DNA of 64,000 nucleotides from Pseudomonadota bacterium (GCA_023457435.1 JAEWLS010000013.1:62001-126000), one strand, 5' to 3'. Shown: positions 31,351-40,918, counted from the first letter of the stretch. The notes: generated from the letters alone by a model not told the origin. A program made the numbers and translations.

Positions 31351-31881
31351 ATGAGTATCCTCACACAACTTGCGGACCGGGCTCGGAGCTCGGGCAATCC
31401 AAAGGTGATCAAGTCGGGTCCAAGCGTCAGGCCGGTCGCCGACGACATGGCGCGCGCGCTCGGCTGGTTCAGCATGGCACTCGGTGTCGCCGAACTGGTC
31501 GCCCCGCATGCCATAACCCGGATGCTGGGCATGCAGGGCAAGGAAGGTCTGGTTCGTGCCTTCGGCGTGCGCGAGATCGCGGCCGGCATGAGCTCGCTGT
31601 CGACAGAGAAGTCGCTCGGCCTATGGAGCCGTGTCGCAGGCGACGTCATCGACCTCGGCACGCTGTTCGCCGCCTACCGCAGCGACAATCCGAAAAAGCA
31701 GAATGTCGGTCTCGCGCTTGCGGCCGTCGCCGCGATCACGCTCGTCGACCTGGCGAGCGCGAAGGGCAACACCGCGACCCATGCGCGGCCGCGCGGTCCG
31801 GGGAAGGATTTCAGCGACCGCAGCGGCTTCCCGCAGGGCGTCGAGGCCGCACGGGGCGACGCGATCCGACCCGCCGTCTGA
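31351..31881 (+). CDS. Small membrane protein following the zinc dehydrogenase
   Basis: A 176-aa protein with an amphipathic N terminus, then hydrophobic stretches near 33-55 (ALGWFSMALGVAELVAPHAI), 84-106 and 118-133 (LALAAVAAITLVDLA), and a polar tail. It resembles the membrane-spanning part of proteins annotated as cyclase/dehydrase in Rhizobiales, but no SRPBCC domain follows here. It begins 11 nt after the dehydrogenase stop, so it is in the same operon. Function unknown. An in-frame ORF upstream of 31351 is a shadow of the dehydrogenase gene. Confidence 0.75.
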   Translation: MSILTQLADRARSSGNPKVIKSGPSVRPVADDMARALGWFSMALGVAELVAPHAITRMLGMQGKEGLVRAFGVREIAAGMSSLSTEKSLGLWSRVAGDVIDLGTLFAAYRSDNPKKQNVGLALAAVAAITLVDLASAKGNTATHARPRGPGKDFSDRSGFPQGVEAARGDAIRPAV

Positions 31882-31894
31882 TCTGCATGACCGT

Positions 31895-32614
31895 CTAGGT
31901 GCCCGGCGCGAACGAGGCGACGAGCGAGTGCCGCTTGCCGGGATAGATGAAACGCGCATGCGTCACCTGCGCCTCCTGGTTCCACGTCCGCCGCTCCACG
32001 ACGAGACACGCAGTCCCCGTCGCAATTTGAAGCGTATCGGCCGTCGCCGGATCAGCGTCTTCCGCGTAGATGCGATGCTCGGCGGTTAGCCACGGCACAC
32101 GTGCGAGAAGCCAGGGTCCGGGGGCGGTGCCGCTGAAGTCCGCTGTCTCCGCCTCGGGCACTGCCGTGAGGTTGATCAGGCGATCCTCGACGCAAAACGG
32201 GGCCGCCCCGGCGTGGTGTAAGCAGGCCAACGCCAGCACCTTGCCGCCGCTTCCGATGTCGAGGCGTCTCCTGTCTTCGGCGGCCGCGTGCCGGGCGGCG
32301 GCGCTTACCAGGCGGTAGGTATAGGGCAGGCCCGTTTGGCCGACCTCTTCCGCAATGTCATGAATCTCAAGGATCGCGGCTTGCGCGCGCGGCTGCGACA
32401 CGAAGGTGCCGCCCTTCCGCCGCCGCTCCACCAACCCGGACTTGGCGAGCTCGGTCATCACCTTGTTCACCGTCATGCGGGAACAACCATACTCCCGCGC
32501 CAGATCCACCTCGAACGGCAGTCGATGGCCCGGCGGCCAGGCGCCGGTGACGATGCGGGCCTGGATGTACGAGAGAATGCGCTGGTGGAGGGTCGTTTCA
32601 GTGCTCGCTACCAT
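31895..32614 (-). CDS. hutC: Histidine utilisation repressor HutC (GntR family)
   Basis: A 239-aa protein. The GntR winged helix is residues 8-75 (GHRLPFEVDLAREYGCSRMTVNKVMTELAKSGLVERRRKGGTFV), and the C-terminal UTRA effector domain is 90-239. It binds urocanate and releases hut operators. It lies 73 nt downstream of hutF on the same strand. The operator between hutF and hutI (34108-34119) carries the HutC-subfamily core. Confidence 0.92.
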   Translation of the reverse strand: MVASTETTLHQRILSYIQARIVTGAWPPGHRLPFEVDLAREYGCSRMTVNKVMTELAKSGLVERRRKGGTFVSQPRAQAAILEIHDIAEEVGQTGLPYTYRLVSAAARHAAAEDRRRLDIGSGGKVLALACLHHAGAAPFCVEDRLINLTAVPEAETADFSGTAPGPWLLARVPWLTAEHRIYAEDADPATADTLQIATGTACLVVERRTWNQEAQVTHARFIYPGKRHSLVASFAPGT

Positions 32615-32687
32615 CGCCTCAGCCGCGCTCCCGAATGCCGCCGAACCCGTCGACTATGGCGATTCGACAGCCAATGTTGCACGCCGG

Positions 32688-34037
32688 TCAGGCCGCCAGA
32701 AGCGAGCGCATGACGCTGCCGAACCGCGCGGCGATCGCCTCGCGATGAATGTGGCGACCATCCTCGACCACGCGGCTGCCGCGCGCCCAAACGACCTTCG
32801 GCCTGACGCCTCCGGCAAAGATCCAGTGGTCGAGCGCCTGCGCCGCATCGAGGTAAGGCACAGCGGAAGTATCTAGCGAAACGAGATCGGCTGGATCGCC
32901 AGCCCGCAGGCCGGCGGTATGGCCCAGCGCCTGTGATCCGCCGGCGAGGGCGCCGGCGAACAGCGCTGCGCCGGTTGAGCCCCCTGGTGTTGCGGCGACG
33001 TTGCGGGCGCGGTGTACCAGCCGCTGCGAATATTCCAGCGTTCTCAGCTCATCTGCGACCGAGACGAGCACGTTGGAATCGGTGCCTACGCCAAACCGGC
33101 CCCCGGCCCGCATGAAACTCGGCAGTTTGAAGATGCCATCGCCGAGATTGGACTCGGTGATCGGGCAAAGTCCGGCGACGGCGCCGGTGCGCGCCATCCG
33201 CGCCGTTTCGCGCGCGGTCATTTGCGTGGCGTGCACGAGGCACCAGCACGTATCGACCGGGGCATTGTCGAGCAGCCACTCGACCGGACGCGCACCCGAC
33301 CAGGCGATGCAGTCGTCCACTTCCCTGACCTGCTCGGCGATATGAATGTGAACTGGCCCTTCGCCCGAAAGGTCCACCACCTTTGCCAGTTGAGGCGGCG
33401 TCGCCGCACGCAGGCTGTGGGGTGCGACGCCCACGACGGCGCCCGGGATGCTGGCGACGATCTCGCGACACCGCTCTGTCAGCCTCGCAAAGGTATCGAG
33501 CGTATTGACGAACCGGCGCTGGCCTTCGGTCGGCGCCGCGCCTCCGAAGCCGGAATGGGCGTAGAAAACCGGAAGCAAGGTGAGGGAGATGCCGGCCTGT
33601 CCGGCCGCAGCGGCGATACGGACGGCCATCTCGGCCACGTCGGAGTACGGCGTGCCGTCGCGATCGTGATGCAGGTAGTGGAACTCGCCGACGCGGCCGA
33701 AGCCGGCCTCGAGCATTTCCATGTAGACCTGGGCCGCCACGGCCTCGACCTGCTCCGGCGTCATCGACAGAGCGAAGCGGTACATCGTCGTGCGCCATGA
33801 CCAGAAACTGTCGTCACGAGGGCCACGGACCTCCGCCAGTCCCGCCATGGCGCGCTGAAAGGCGTGGCTGTGGAGATTCGGCATTGCTGGGACAACAAGA
33901 TCGTGGCGGTCGTCCCCCGGTTCCGGCTGTACGTCGGTCTCGACCGAAACGATCAGGCCGCGATGAAGCGTCAGCCTGACAGATGACGCCCATCCGCCGG
34001 CGATCCACGCGGACCGCGCAAAAATCCGCTGCACCAT
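32688..34037 (-). CDS. hutF: Formimidoylglutamate deiminase HutF
   Basis: A 449-aa amidohydrolase-superfamily enzyme that deiminates N-formimino-glutamate to N-formyl-glutamate and ammonia. Metal-site motifs: PNLHSHAFQRAMAG, HIHIAEQ, a conserved His in LVHATQMT, and GVGTDSNV. The frame is open to 34097. Met codons at 34049 and 34037 are candidates; a purine-rich stretch (GGAGAGG) precedes 34037 by only 3 nt and nothing good precedes 34049, so the exact start is unsure. It is divergent from hutI. Confidence 0.92.
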   Translation of the reverse strand: MVQRIFARSAWIAGGWASSVRLTLHRGLIVSVETDVQPEPGDDRHDLVVPAMPNLHSHAFQRAMAGLAEVRGPRDDSFWSWRTTMYRFALSMTPEQVEAVAAQVYMEMLEAGFGRVGEFHYLHHDRDGTPYSDVAEMAVRIAAAAGQAGISLTLLPVFYAHSGFGGAAPTEGQRRFVNTLDTFARLTERCREIVASIPGAVVGVAPHSLRAATPPQLAKVVDLSGEGPVHIHIAEQVREVDDCIAWSGARPVEWLLDNAPVDTCWCLVHATQMTARETARMARTGAVAGLCPITESNLGDGIFKLPSFMRAGGRFGVGTDSNVLVSVADELRTLEYSQRLVHRARNVAATPGGSTGAALFAGALAGGSQALGHTAGLRAGDPADLVSLDTSAVPYLDAAQALDHWIFAGGVRPKVVWARGSRVVEDGRHIHREAIAARFGSVMRSLLAA

Positions 34038-34107
34038 CTGCCTCTCCATCGGAGCGATTGTGTCATGGCCGGGTGGGCCGCAACATGCCCTTGTCATCGG
34101 TTGTAAT

Positions 34108-34119
34108 ATGTCTATACAT
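34108..34119. promoter_or_regulatory. HutC operator between hutF and hutI
   Basis: ATGTCTATACAT. Its core GTCTATAC (34110-34117) fits the HutC-subfamily GntR consensus GTMTAKAC exactly. It lies in the divergent promoter gap, 23 nt before the hutI ATG and about 70 nt from hutF, well placed to control both arms. Confidence 0.75.
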
Positions 34120-34141
34120 GTTTGTCGACGGGAGGCGCGGG

Positions 34142-35371
34142 ATGGATAGGAGCGGCTCGACCTCGGTGAGGACGATCTGGGTGAATGCTCGGCTTGCCAC
34201 GCTCGCGCACGCGCCGTCCGGGCTGGGCATGGTGGAGCGCGGCGCGATCGCTGCCGAAGCCGGCCGCATCGTCTATGCCGGCGCCCAAGCCGACATGCCC
34301 GACGTACTCCGCAGCAACGCCGAAATCACCGACCTGCAGGGCCGTCTCGTCACGCCGGCGCTGATCGACTGTCACACCCACCTCGTCCATGGCGGCAACC
34401 GGGCGCGCGAGTTCGAGATGCGTCTGCAGGGCGCCACCTACGAAGAGATCGCGCGGGCCGGTGGCGGCATCGTCTCGACCGTCGCGGCGACGCGCCGCCT
34501 GTCTGAGAACGAACTGGTCAACCAGGCGCTGCCGCGGCTCGACGCGCTGATTGCCGAAGGCGTGGCCACGGTCGAGATCAAGTCCGGCTACGGGCTGAAC
34601 GTCGAGGACGAGCTGAAGATGCTGCGCGCGGCACGGCGTCTCGCCGGCTTGCGGCCGGTTCGGGTGCGTACCAGCTATCTTGCCGCGCATGCGGTGCCCG
34701 TGGAGTACAAAGGGCGTGCCGACGCTTACCTGGCCGAAGTCGTGCTGCCTGGCATGGAGGCCGGCAAGGAAGAAGGGCTGATCGACGCCGTCGACGGGTT
34801 CTGCGAGGGCATTGCCTTCTCGGTCGAGCAGATGCGACGCGTGTTCGAGCATGCGCGCAAGCTCGGCCTGCCGGTGAAGCTGCATGCCGAGCAGCTTTCC
34901 GCTATCGGCGGAGCGAAACTGGCGGCATCCTTCGGCGCCCTGTCGGCCGACCACCTCGAATATCTCGACGACGATGGTGCGCGGGCCCTTGCCGCGGCCG
35001 GCAGCGTCGCGGTGCTGCTCCCCGGCGCGTTCTATTTCCTGAGGGAGAAGCAGATGCCGCCGGTCCAAGCCCTGCGCCTGGCGGGTGCGCGCATCGCCAT
35101 CGCCACGGACTGCAATCCCGGATCCTCGCCCATGACGTCGCTTCTTCTTGCGATGAATATGGCGTGCACTCTGTTCCGCCTGACGCCTGACGACGCGCTG
35201 GCCGGGGTCACGCGTAACGCCGCCGCGGCGATGGGGCTCGGCGATGTCGGCACGATCGAGGCCGGCAAGCGCGCCGAGCTCGCGGTGTGGGACGTCGGCG
35301 AGCCGGCCGAACTCGCCTACCGCATCGGCTTCAACCCGCTCTACCGCCGCATCGCCGGAGACCTTTCATGA
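34142..35371 (+). CDS. hutI: Imidazolonepropionase HutI
   Basis: A 409-aa amidohydrolase opening the imidazolone ring to give N-formimino-glutamate. Metal-site motifs: DCHTHLVHGGNRAREFEMR, KSGYGL, KLHAEQLS and ATDCNPGSSPM. Start: ATG 34142 has SD GGGAGG (34130-34135) at 6-nt spacing; the longer frame from 33983 runs back through the operator and is excluded. It overlaps hutH by 4 nt. Confidence 0.95.
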   Translation: MDRSGSTSVRTIWVNARLATLAHAPSGLGMVERGAIAAEAGRIVYAGAQADMPDVLRSNAEITDLQGRLVTPALIDCHTHLVHGGNRAREFEMRLQGATYEEIARAGGGIVSTVAATRRLSENELVNQALPRLDALIAEGVATVEIKSGYGLNVEDELKMLRAARRLAGLRPVRVRTSYLAAHAVPVEYKGRADAYLAEVVLPGMEAGKEEGLIDAVDGFCEGIAFSVEQMRRVFEHARKLGLPVKLHAEQLSAIGGAKLAASFGALSADHLEYLDDDGARALAAAGSVAVLLPGAFYFLREKQMPPVQALRLAGARIAIATDCNPGSSPMTSLLLAMNMACTLFRLTPDDALAGVTRNAAAAMGLGDVGTIEAGKRAELAVWDVGEPAELAYRIGFNPLYRRIAGDLS

Positions 35372-36903
35372 GCCTCACGCTTCGCCCAGGCTCCGTAACG
35401 CTAGCCGAGCTCGAGGCCATCTACCGCGACGGCGACGTGGCCAGGCTGGACGACGATTTTCGCGCCGGGATCGCCGCGTCCGCGGCTCGGATCGCCGAGA
35501 TCGCCGGCGGCGGCGCCGCGGTCTACGGCATCAACACCGGCTTCGGAAAGCTCGCTTCCGTCCGCATCCCCCCTGAAGATGTCGAGACGCTGCAGCGCAA
35601 CCTCATCCTGTCGCATTGCTGCGGCATCGGTGCGCCGCTCGCGCCGGAGATCGTGCGCCTCGTCATGGTGCTGAAGCTGATCTCGCTTGGCCGCGGTGCG
35701 TCCGGCGTACGGGCCCCGACCGTCGAGCTCATCGAAGCGATGCTGGAGCGCGGGGTGGTTCCGGTCATCCCGGAGAAAGGCTCGGTCGGCGCGTCGGGCG
35801 ACCTTGCGCCGCTGGCGCATATGACCGCCGTCATGATCGGCGAGGGCGAGGCCTGGTTCGCGGGCGAGCGGATGCCGGCGCGCGCGGCGCTGTCGAAAGC
35901 GGGGCTCGACCCGATCCGCCTGGCGGCCAAGGAGGGTCTGGCCCTCATCAACGGCACGCAGGTCTCGACTGCGCTGGCGCTCGCCGGGCTTTTCCGCACC
36001 CACCGGGCCGCCAATGCGGCGCTGATCACCGGCGCGCTCTCGACTGACGCGGCGATGGGTTCCTCGGCGCCATTCCATCCGGAAATTCACCGCCTGCGCG
36101 GCCACCGCGGCCAGATCGACACGGCCGCGGCACTCTGGCGTTTGCTCGACGGTTCCGAAATCCGCAACTCGCATATCGAGGGCGACGAGCGTGTGCAGGA
36201 CCCCTACTGCATCCGATGCCAGCCACAAGTCGATGGCGCCTGCCTCGATATCCTGCGCATGGCGGCGCAGACGCTCACCATCGAGGCCAACGCCGTCACC
36301 GACAACCCGCTGGTGCTATCGGACGGGGCAGTCGTCTCCGGCGGCAATTTCCACGCCGAGCCGGTCGCCTTCGCCGCTGACCAGATCGCGCTCGCCGTCT
36401 GCGAGATCGGAGCCATCGCCCAGCGCCGCATCGCACTGCTGGTCGATCCGGCGCTGTCGTTCGGGCTGCCCGCGTTCCTCGCCAAGAAACCCGGCCTCAA
36501 CTCCGGAATGATGATTGCCGAGGTCACATCCGCCGCTCTGATGAGCGAGAACAAGCAGATGGCGCATCCGGCATCGGTCGATTCGACGCCCACCTCTGCC
36601 AACCAGGAGGATCACGTCTCCATGGCCTGCCATGGCGCGCGCCGGCTGCTGCAGATGACCGACAATCTGGCCGGCATCATCGGCATCGAAGCGCTTACCG
36701 CCGCGCAAGGGGTAGAGATGCGCGCGCCGCTAGAGACCTCCCGCGAGTTGCAGTCCGCGCTGGCCACCATCCGGGAAAGGGTGCCGACGCTGGAGGTCGA
36801 CCGCTACATGGCCGACGATCTCGCAGCGGCAGCAGAGCTGGTGTCTTCGGGCGCGCTGAATGCGAGCGTTGGCGAGGGCGTGCTGGCGGGGTTGGCGGCA
36901 TGA
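35368..36903 (+). CDS. hutH: Histidine ammonia-lyase HutH
   Basis: A 511-aa enzyme converting L-histidine to urocanate and ammonia. The MIO electrophile forms from Ala142-Ser143-Gly144 in GSVGASGDLAPLAH, the same numbering as P. putida HAL. Other family segments: YGINTGFG, NGTQVSTA, and QEDHVSMACHGARR. The start is ATG 35368 in the hutI stop region (ATGA). It overlaps hutG by 4 nt, so the operon is tightly coupled. Confidence 0.97.
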   Translation: MSLTLRPGSVTLAELEAIYRDGDVARLDDDFRAGIAASAARIAEIAGGGAAVYGINTGFGKLASVRIPPEDVETLQRNLILSHCCGIGAPLAPEIVRLVMVLKLISLGRGASGVRAPTVELIEAMLERGVVPVIPEKGSVGASGDLAPLAHMTAVMIGEGEAWFAGERMPARAALSKAGLDPIRLAAKEGLALINGTQVSTALALAGLFRTHRAANAALITGALSTDAAMGSSAPFHPEIHRLRGHRGQIDTAAALWRLLDGSEIRNSHIEGDERVQDPYCIRCQPQVDGACLDILRMAAQTLTIEANAVTDNPLVLSDGAVVSGGNFHAEPVAFAADQIALAVCEIGAIAQRRIALLVDPALSFGLPAFLAKKPGLNSGMMIAEVTSAALMSENKQMAHPASVDSTPTSANQEDHVSMACHGARRLLQMTDNLAGIIGIEALTAAQGVEMRAPLETSRELQSALATIRERVPTLEVDRYMADDLAAAAELVSSGALNASVGEGVLAGLAA

Positions 36904-37700
36904 ACCCCGTCCTCGTCACGCAGGGCACTTCGCCCGTCATCCTCGTCTTTCCCCACGTCGGGACCTACGTGCCGGAGGACATCGCGGCACGGCTCAACCA
37001 CGAAGGCCGCAAGCTGCGCGACACGGACTGGCATGTCGACCGCCTCTATGACGGGCTGCTTGCCGGCGCGACGACGGTGCGCGCCACGTTCCACCGATAC
37101 GCCATCGACGCGAACCGCGATCCCTCCGGCGCAAGCCTCTATCCCGGCCAAAACACCACCGGTCTCGTCCCGCTCACCGACTTCGACGATCAGCCGATCT
37201 GGGAAAGTGCGCCGGACGCAGCGGAGGTCGCGCGGCGGCGGGAGCTTTTTCATGCACCGTATCACGCCGCACTGCGGGCCGAGGTGGATAGGGTGAAGGC
37301 GCTGCATGGGATCGCCGTCGTCTACGACTGCCATTCGATCCGCTCGGTCTGCCCGTTCCTGTTCGATGGCGTGTTGCCGGATTTCAACGTCGGCACCGAC
37401 AACGGCGCGACCTGCGACCCGGCGATCGAAGCGGTCGTCACGGGCACGGCGAAGCATGCCGCCCAGTATTCGTCCGTGCTCAACGGCCGATTCCGCGGCG
37501 GCTGGACGACGCGGCACTATGGGCGCCCGCAGCAGGGCGTCCACGCCATCCAGATGGAATTGGCGCAGAGCACCTACCTCGAAAGCGAGGACGCTCCCTT
37601 CGCCTATGACGAACGAAAGGCGGCACGGCTGCGCGCGGTGCTGACGGCAATCCTCGAGCGCGTCGAGAGCGCCGCGCTCGCACTCGGAGGTAAGCGATGA
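36900..37700 (+). CDS. hutG: N-formylglutamate deformylase HutG
   Basis: A 266-aa zinc amidohydrolase that splits N-formyl-glutamate to glutamate and formate, the last step of the five-step pathway. Motifs: FPHVGTYVP, a DTDWHVDRLY segment, DANRDPSGASLYPGQNTTGLVP, VYDCHSIRS and HAIQMELAQSTYL. HutF in the same locus confirms the formylglutamate route, not the one-step formiminoglutamase. Overlaps both neighbours by 4 nt. Confidence 0.95.
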   Translation: MNPVLVTQGTSPVILVFPHVGTYVPEDIAARLNHEGRKLRDTDWHVDRLYDGLLAGATTVRATFHRYAIDANRDPSGASLYPGQNTTGLVPLTDFDDQPIWESAPDAAEVARRRELFHAPYHAALRAEVDRVKALHGIAVVYDCHSIRSVCPFLFDGVLPDFNVGTDNGATCDPAIEAVVTGTAKHAAQYSSVLNGRFRGGWTTRHYGRPQQGVHAIQMELAQSTYLESEDAPFAYDERKAARLRAVLTAILERVESAALALGGKR

Positions 37701-39382
37701 CTGATCCGATTCATGGCCCGAGGCACAACGTCCGGACTGTTCGCGCTGCGCATGGCCCGGAACTCAGCGCGAGATCGTGGGCGACCGAGGCTCCGATGCG
37801 CATGCTGATGAACAATCTCGACCCCGAGGTGGCGGAGAACCCCAACGAACTCGTCGTCTATGGCGGCATCGGTCGCGCGGCACGCACGTGGGACGATTTC
37901 GACCGCATCGTCGCGACCCTGAAGACGCTGGGCGAGGACGAGACGCTGCTCGTCCAGTCCGGAAAGCCGGTCGGCGTGTTCCGCACGCACGAGAACGCGC
38001 CACGCGTGCTCATCGCCAACTCCAACCTCGTGCCGCACTGGGCCGACTGGGCGCATTTCAACGAGCTCGATCGCAAGGGTCTCATGATGTACGGCCAGAT
38101 GACGGCCGGCTCGTGGAGCTACATCGGCACGCAGGGCATCGTGCAGGGCACCTACGAAACCTTCGTGGAGGCCGGCCGCCAGCACTATGGCGGCAACCTC
38201 AAGGGCAAGTGGATCCTGACGGCAGGGCTCGGCGGCATGGGCGGCGCGCAGCCGCTGGCGGCGGTGATGGCCGGCGCCTGCTGCCTCGCGATCGAGTGCA
38301 ATCCGGATTCGATCGATTTTCGCCTGCGCACCCGCTATCTCGACGACAGGGCCGCGACCATCGACGAGGCGCTGGAGAAGATCGAACGCTGGACGAAGGC
38401 CGGCGAGGCGAAGTCGGTCGGCCTGCTCGGCAACGCCGCCGAGATCCTGCCCGATCTGCTGAAGCGCGGCGTGCGGCCGGACATGCTGACCGACCAGACC
38501 TCGGCCCACGACCCGCTCAACGGCTACCTGCCCAAGGGCTGGACGATCGCCGAGTGGAAGGCTGCGCGGGAAAGCGATCCGAAGGGGGTCGAGCAGGCCG
38601 CCCGCGCCTCCATGCGCGAGCATGTCGAGGCGATGGTCGCTTACTGGAAAATGGGCGTGCCGACGCTCGACTACGGCAACAACATCCGCCAGGTGGCATT
38701 GGACGAGGGCTTCGCCGACGCGTTCGCCTTCCCCGGCTTCGTCCCGGCCTATATCCGCCCGCTGTTCTGCCGCGGAGTCGGCCCCTTCCGCTGGGCTGCG
38801 CTGTCCGGCAACCCGGAAGATATCTACCGCACCGACGCCAAGGTGAAGGAGCTGACGCCCGGCAACACGCATCTGCACCGCTGGCTCGACATGGCGCGCG
38901 AGCGCATTGCCTTCCAGGGCCTCCCGGCCCGCATCTGCTGGGTGGGGCTTGGCGACCGCCACCGGCTCGGCCTCGCCTTCAACGAAATGGTTGCGAAGGG
39001 CGACCTCGAGGCGCCTGTCGTCATCGGCCGCGATCACCTGGATTCAGGCTCCGTTGCCTCGCCCAACCGCGAGACCGAGGCGATGAAGGACGGCTCCGAC
39101 GCCGTTTCAGACTGGCCGCTGCTCAACGCGCTCCTCAACACCGCGTCGGGTGCGACGTGGGTGTCTCTGCATCACGGCGGCGGCGTCGGCATGGGTTTTT
39201 CGCAGCATGCCGGCATGGTGATCGTCGCCGACGGCACGGCGGCTGCCGCGAAGCGGCTGGAGCGCGTGCTGTGGAACGACCCGGCCACAGGCGTTATGCG
39301 CCACGCCGACGCCGGCTACGACATCGCGCTCGACTGTGCCAGGGAGAAGGGTCTCAGACTGCCGGCAATCCTCGGCAACTGA
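37697..39382 (+). CDS. hutU: Urocanate hydratase HutU
   Basis: A 561-aa NAD+-containing urocanase producing imidazolonepropionate. The family's strong signatures are all present: MLMNNLDPEVAE, NSNLVPHWADW, WSYIGTQGIVQGTYETF, the nucleotide-binding GLGGMGGAQPLA, DQTSAHDPLNGY and LHHGGGVGMGFSQHAGMV. The length is typical (about 555-560 aa). Confidence 0.97.
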   Translation: MTDPIHGPRHNVRTVRAAHGPELSARSWATEAPMRMLMNNLDPEVAENPNELVVYGGIGRAARTWDDFDRIVATLKTLGEDETLLVQSGKPVGVFRTHENAPRVLIANSNLVPHWADWAHFNELDRKGLMMYGQMTAGSWSYIGTQGIVQGTYETFVEAGRQHYGGNLKGKWILTAGLGGMGGAQPLAAVMAGACCLAIECNPDSIDFRLRTRYLDDRAATIDEALEKIERWTKAGEAKSVGLLGNAAEILPDLLKRGVRPDMLTDQTSAHDPLNGYLPKGWTIAEWKAARESDPKGVEQAARASMREHVEAMVAYWKMGVPTLDYGNNIRQVALDEGFADAFAFPGFVPAYIRPLFCRGVGPFRWAALSGNPEDIYRTDAKVKELTPGNTHLHRWLDMARERIAFQGLPARICWVGLGDRHRLGLAFNEMVAKGDLEAPVVIGRDHLDSGSVASPNRETEAMKDGSDAVSDWPLLNALLNTASGATWVSLHHGGGVGMGFSQHAGMVIVADGTAAAAKRLERVLWNDPATGVMRHADAGYDIALDCAREKGLRLPAILGN

Positions 39383-39399
39383 ACAGGAACCGAGGTCTC

Positions 39400-39972
39400 A
39401 TGCGCTTTGTGCCTTCGTCCGAGTTTCACGCGATGCCTTGGCGGAACGGGCTCGGAACTACGCGGGAAGTGGCACGGAGTGGCGCAGGCGAGGCGTTCGA
39501 CTGGCGCATCTCGATTGCTACCGTAACCGGGTCGGGACCGTTCTCGGGCTTCCCCGGAATCGATCGGACAATCGCGGTTCTACAGGGCGACGGAATGCTG
39601 CTCGATATCGACGACCACAGCCATGAGCTCCTCGGTTCCAGCCCGCCGCTTTCATTTGCGGGAGACGCCGTGGCCTATGCGCGATGCATCGGCGACGAGA
39701 CGACCGATCTCAATGTCATGACGCGCCGCGGAGCATATCGTCATGAGCTCACCCGTGTGTCGACCGAGCGCCGGCTCACAGTCCACGGAACTCCCGGGAT
39801 CTCCACATTGGTGTTGAATGGGCCCTTTCTCGTTTTCGTGAATGGCTGCGCACATAAGGCGCGACCGCTGGACGCGGTTTGCGACATTGCCGAAGGCAAT
39901 CGCGTGGTTCTTGAGCCTGACGGCGAGGCCGTACTATTCCGCGTGACAGTTCGGAGCGTTGCGGACTGCTGA
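39400..39972 (+). CDS. hutD: HutD family protein
   Basis: A 190-aa bicupin-fold protein: MPWRNGLGTTREVA and FDWRISIATVTGSGPFSGFPGIDRT are the family's opening signature. HutD is found in hut loci; in Pseudomonas it is thought to limit excess hut expression, probably by binding a pathway intermediate. It starts 18 nt after hutU and ends the operon. The C-terminal part is Ala/Val-rich with no extra domain. Confidence 0.92.
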   Translation: MRFVPSSEFHAMPWRNGLGTTREVARSGAGEAFDWRISIATVTGSGPFSGFPGIDRTIAVLQGDGMLLDIDDHSHELLGSSPPLSFAGDAVAYARCIGDETTDLNVMTRRGAYRHELTRVSTERRLTVHGTPGISTLVLNGPFLVFVNGCAHKARPLDAVCDIAEGNRVVLEPDGEAVLFRVTVRSVADC

Positions 39973-39989
39973 TGCGGCTGCGCAGCGAT

Positions 39990-40008
39990 AGGCTCGGCCG
40001 CAGAGCCT
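39990..40008. terminator. Hairpin between convergent hutD and LysR gene
   Basis: Stem AGGCTC (39990-39995) / GAGCCT (40003-40008) with a 7-nt loop, in the 43-nt gap between two convergent genes. There is no T-run on either side, so as a terminator it would be weak or factor-dependent. Confidence 0.3.
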
Positions 40009-40015
40009 CGCTCGC

Positions 40016-40918
40016 CTAGTTCAATTTGCTCGCGACATCGCCGATGACCTCGCGCAGCCATTTCTGCGAAGGATCTTCGTGGCTCCGGGGGTGCCAACCC
40101 ATGGAGGTATCGTAGTCGCCGATCGTGACCGGAAGGGGCTGAACCAGAACGTCGACCGAGCGCTGGAAGATCTTCGCCAAGCGTGTCGGTATCACCGCGA
40201 TCAGGTCGGTTTCGGCGACCACGGCCGGAATGGTGCTGAAATGATCGACGGACAGGGCGATGTCCCGCGTCAGCCCATGCGCATTCAGGAGACTGTCGAG
40301 ATGTGAAAGGGTCAGCGGCCGGACCGTATTCATGACGACGTGTCGCAGTTCGCAGAAGCTCTCCGCCGTCAGCCCTGCGCGAAATCGTGCGTTCGACGCA
40401 GCCCCCATTACCACGAATCCTTCGTTGATGAGCGTGCGGCGATACCAATGGGCCGGTAGCGAGCGCAGCCAGCCGATGCGCAAGTCGTAGCGCTGCGCCT
40501 CGAGTTCGTTGAGATCGGTGGGCACGACGGCAGTCATGATCGTAACGCGCGGCGCTGACTCCCTGACGCGCTTCACGATCGCGGGCATCAACACGAAGGA
40601 CGCGTAGTCGCTCGTTGCGACGCGGAAAATCTCGCGCGAGAGCTGAGGGTCGAAGCTGTCCGGCACAAGGAGAGCGTCGAGATCGGCGTTGAGACGACGG
40701 ACCTGTTCGAGGATCTTTTCGGCGCGCGGCGTGAGAATCAAGCCGCCTGGCCCATACACAAGCAGCGGATCGGAGAAGTAGCGCCGCAGACGCGCGAGCG
40801 TGTTGCTCATCGCTGGCTGCGAAAGTCCAACTCTCTTGGCGGCCTTCGAGATGTTGCGCTCGCTCAGAAGCAGCTCCAGCCCCGTCAACATCCGCGTGTC
40901 GAGCCGTATATTATTCAC
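40016..40918 (-). CDS. LysR-family transcriptional regulator
   Basis: A 300-aa LTTR. The N-terminal HTH is residues 7-66 (LELLLSERNISKAAKRVGLSQPAMSNTLARLRRYFSDPLLV), of the NodD/LinR-like type. The effector domain (about 90-295) follows the type 2 periplasmic-binding fold. It diverges from the FMN-oxidase gene with a 101-nt gap that holds a 15-bp dyad, so it most likely controls the 41020-45861 cluster. The ligand is unknown. Confidence 0.9.
   Translation of the reverse strand: MNNIRLDTRMLTGLELLLSERNISKAAKRVGLSQPAMSNTLARLRRYFSDPLLVYGPGGLILTPRAEKILEQVRRLNADLDALLVPDSFDPQLSREIFRVATSDYASFVLMPAIVKRVRESAPRVTIMTAVVPTDLNELEAQRYDLRIGWLRSLPAHWYRRTLINEGFVVMGAASNARFRAGLTAESFCELRHVVMNTVRPLTLSHLDSLLNAHGLTRDIALSVDHFSTIPAVVAETDLIAVIPTRLAKIFQRSVDVLVQPLPVTIGDYDTSMGWHPRSHEDPSQKWLREVIGDVASKLN

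Noticed and set aside
19747..31881. Attachment-site repeat of the tRNA-Ser 3' end
   Set aside because: No second copy of the T-arm and acceptor end was noticed within the window, so an integration event is not claimed.
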